64,000 nucleotides of DNA. Source: Methylibium sp. NZG. Its GTDB lineage: Bacteria > Pseudomonadota > Gammaproteobacteria > Burkholderiales > Burkholderiaceae_C. The stretch is from contig LGRD01000007.1 in assembly GCA_001263235.1 (NCBI GenBank), positions 1 through 64,000 on the forward strand. Reading direction: 5' to 3'. Position numbers and translations under genes: made by a program. Each line of letters starts with the position of its first letter. The first letter of the stretch is position 1. This document shows positions 63,727 through 64,000 of the stretch, in pieces. The notes beneath the pieces are model-generated. The model had not been told where the DNA came from, did not search any database, and saw only the letters and a list, made by a program, of their open reading frames with translations.

Positions 63727-64000
63727 TCAGGCGCGTCGCGTCCCTGCGTTGAGCCGCCGCTCGATCCACCGGCTGTAGCGCGACAGCGCAAAGCAGAACA
63801 CAAAGTAGACCGCCGCGACGAAGAGCTGCCCTTCGATGAAGAACCGGCGCCAGTTCGCATCGCCCAGCGCCAGTTGCAGCGCGCCGGTCAGGTCGTACAG
63901 GCTCACGATGGTGACGAGCGAGGTGTCCTTGAGCGCGCCGATGCAGGTGTTGACGAGGGCCGGCACCACACTGCGCAGCGACTGCGGCAGCACCACCGTG
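63727..64000 (-). CDS. Amino acid ABC transporter permease, C-terminal part (cut by window edge)
   Basis: The visible last 90 residues include VLPQSLRSVVPALVNTCIGA and LKDTSLVTIVSLYDLTGALQ, the EAA-type loop of His/Glu/Gln/Arg-type permeases (HisM/GlnP/GltK), then a hydrophobic segment and CFALSRYSRWIERRLN. The start and most membrane segments lie beyond 64000. The ligand and partner genes are outside the window. Confidence 0.87.
   Translation of the reverse strand, partial: TVVLPQSLRSVVPALVNTCIGALKDTSLVTIVSLYDLTGALQLALGDANWRRFFIEGQLFVAAVYFVFCFALSRYSRWIERRLNAGTRRA

Overview
The window is a high-GC, gene-dense chromosomal segment that looks like a betaproteobacterium of the order Burkholderiales, probably near Rubrivivax, Methylibium or Leptothrix. 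This is inferred from gene content, not from a marker-gene search. The clues are a Bug-type tricarboxylate receptor, a complete sox cluster with soxCD, a high-potential iron-sulfur protein, the order fmdB-DUF502-aspS-(TA)-nudB-endonuclease-clsB, and the ubiE/ubiJ/ubiB genes. I saw no rRNA, tRNA, CRISPR array, prophage or insertion sequence.

Layout. 1-7.7 kb: a partial secreted protein with an Ala-Pro linker; a minus-strand overlapping operon (serine protease, FHA membrane protein, SDR dehydrogenase, TrhA-like channel); a secreted lipase-like lipoprotein behind a decamer repeat; a CopG/PIN toxin-antitoxin pair; a small membrane protein. 7.8-12.9 kb: a Bug receptor divergent from an ABC importer whose ATPase and permease genes are separated by an acetyltransferase and a RelE/HigA-like pair with its own strong promoter. 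12.9-22.6 kb: mixed small genes, pobA (4-hydroxybenzoate hydroxylase), two lipoproteins and a Nudix-metallo-beta-lactamase fusion. 22.6-31.8 kb: sulfur oxidation. An ArsR regulator with palindromic sites leads soxC-soxD-[60-bp repeat]-soxY-soxZ-soxA-soxX-soxB and a SoxH-like metallohydrolase; a thioredoxin-like gene is divergent. SoxAX, SoxYZ, SoxB and SoxCD are all present, so thiosulfate oxidation to sulfate is plausible.

31.8-40.3 kb: remains of an oxygenase reductase, a MetE-like protein, a HiPIP on a long Pro/Ala tether, a basic amino acid decarboxylase, a truncated aminotransferase, gshA, and an aldo/keto reductase. 40.5-49.6 kb: ubiquinone genes (DUF971-ubiE, ubiJ-ubiB) separated by a ProQ-like gene and an opposing galE-fcl-manC nucleotide-sugar operon; a polyamine-type binding protein gene runs into the end of ubiB. 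49.7-56.2 kb: fmdB-DUF502-aspS, a Phd/CcdA-hybrid antitoxin with CcdB, nudB, an endonuclease-family protein and clsB. 56.2-59.4 kb: a large imperfect inverted repeat, then the ligase-associated exonuclease and an ATP-dependent DNA ligase. 59.5-64 kb: a hydrolase, asparaginase, PCMT-like methyltransferase, DUF429 protein, two separate 12-bp tandem repeats around a small gene, and the end of an amino acid ABC permease cut by the window edge.

The main observations outside standard annotation are three toxin-antitoxin pairs, two of them inside what look like former operons; a domain-swapped antitoxin; a sox cluster carrying an in-frame 60-bp repeat; the large inverted repeat before the exonuclease-ligase pair; and recurring Pro/Ala or Thr/Pro tethers on exported proteins.
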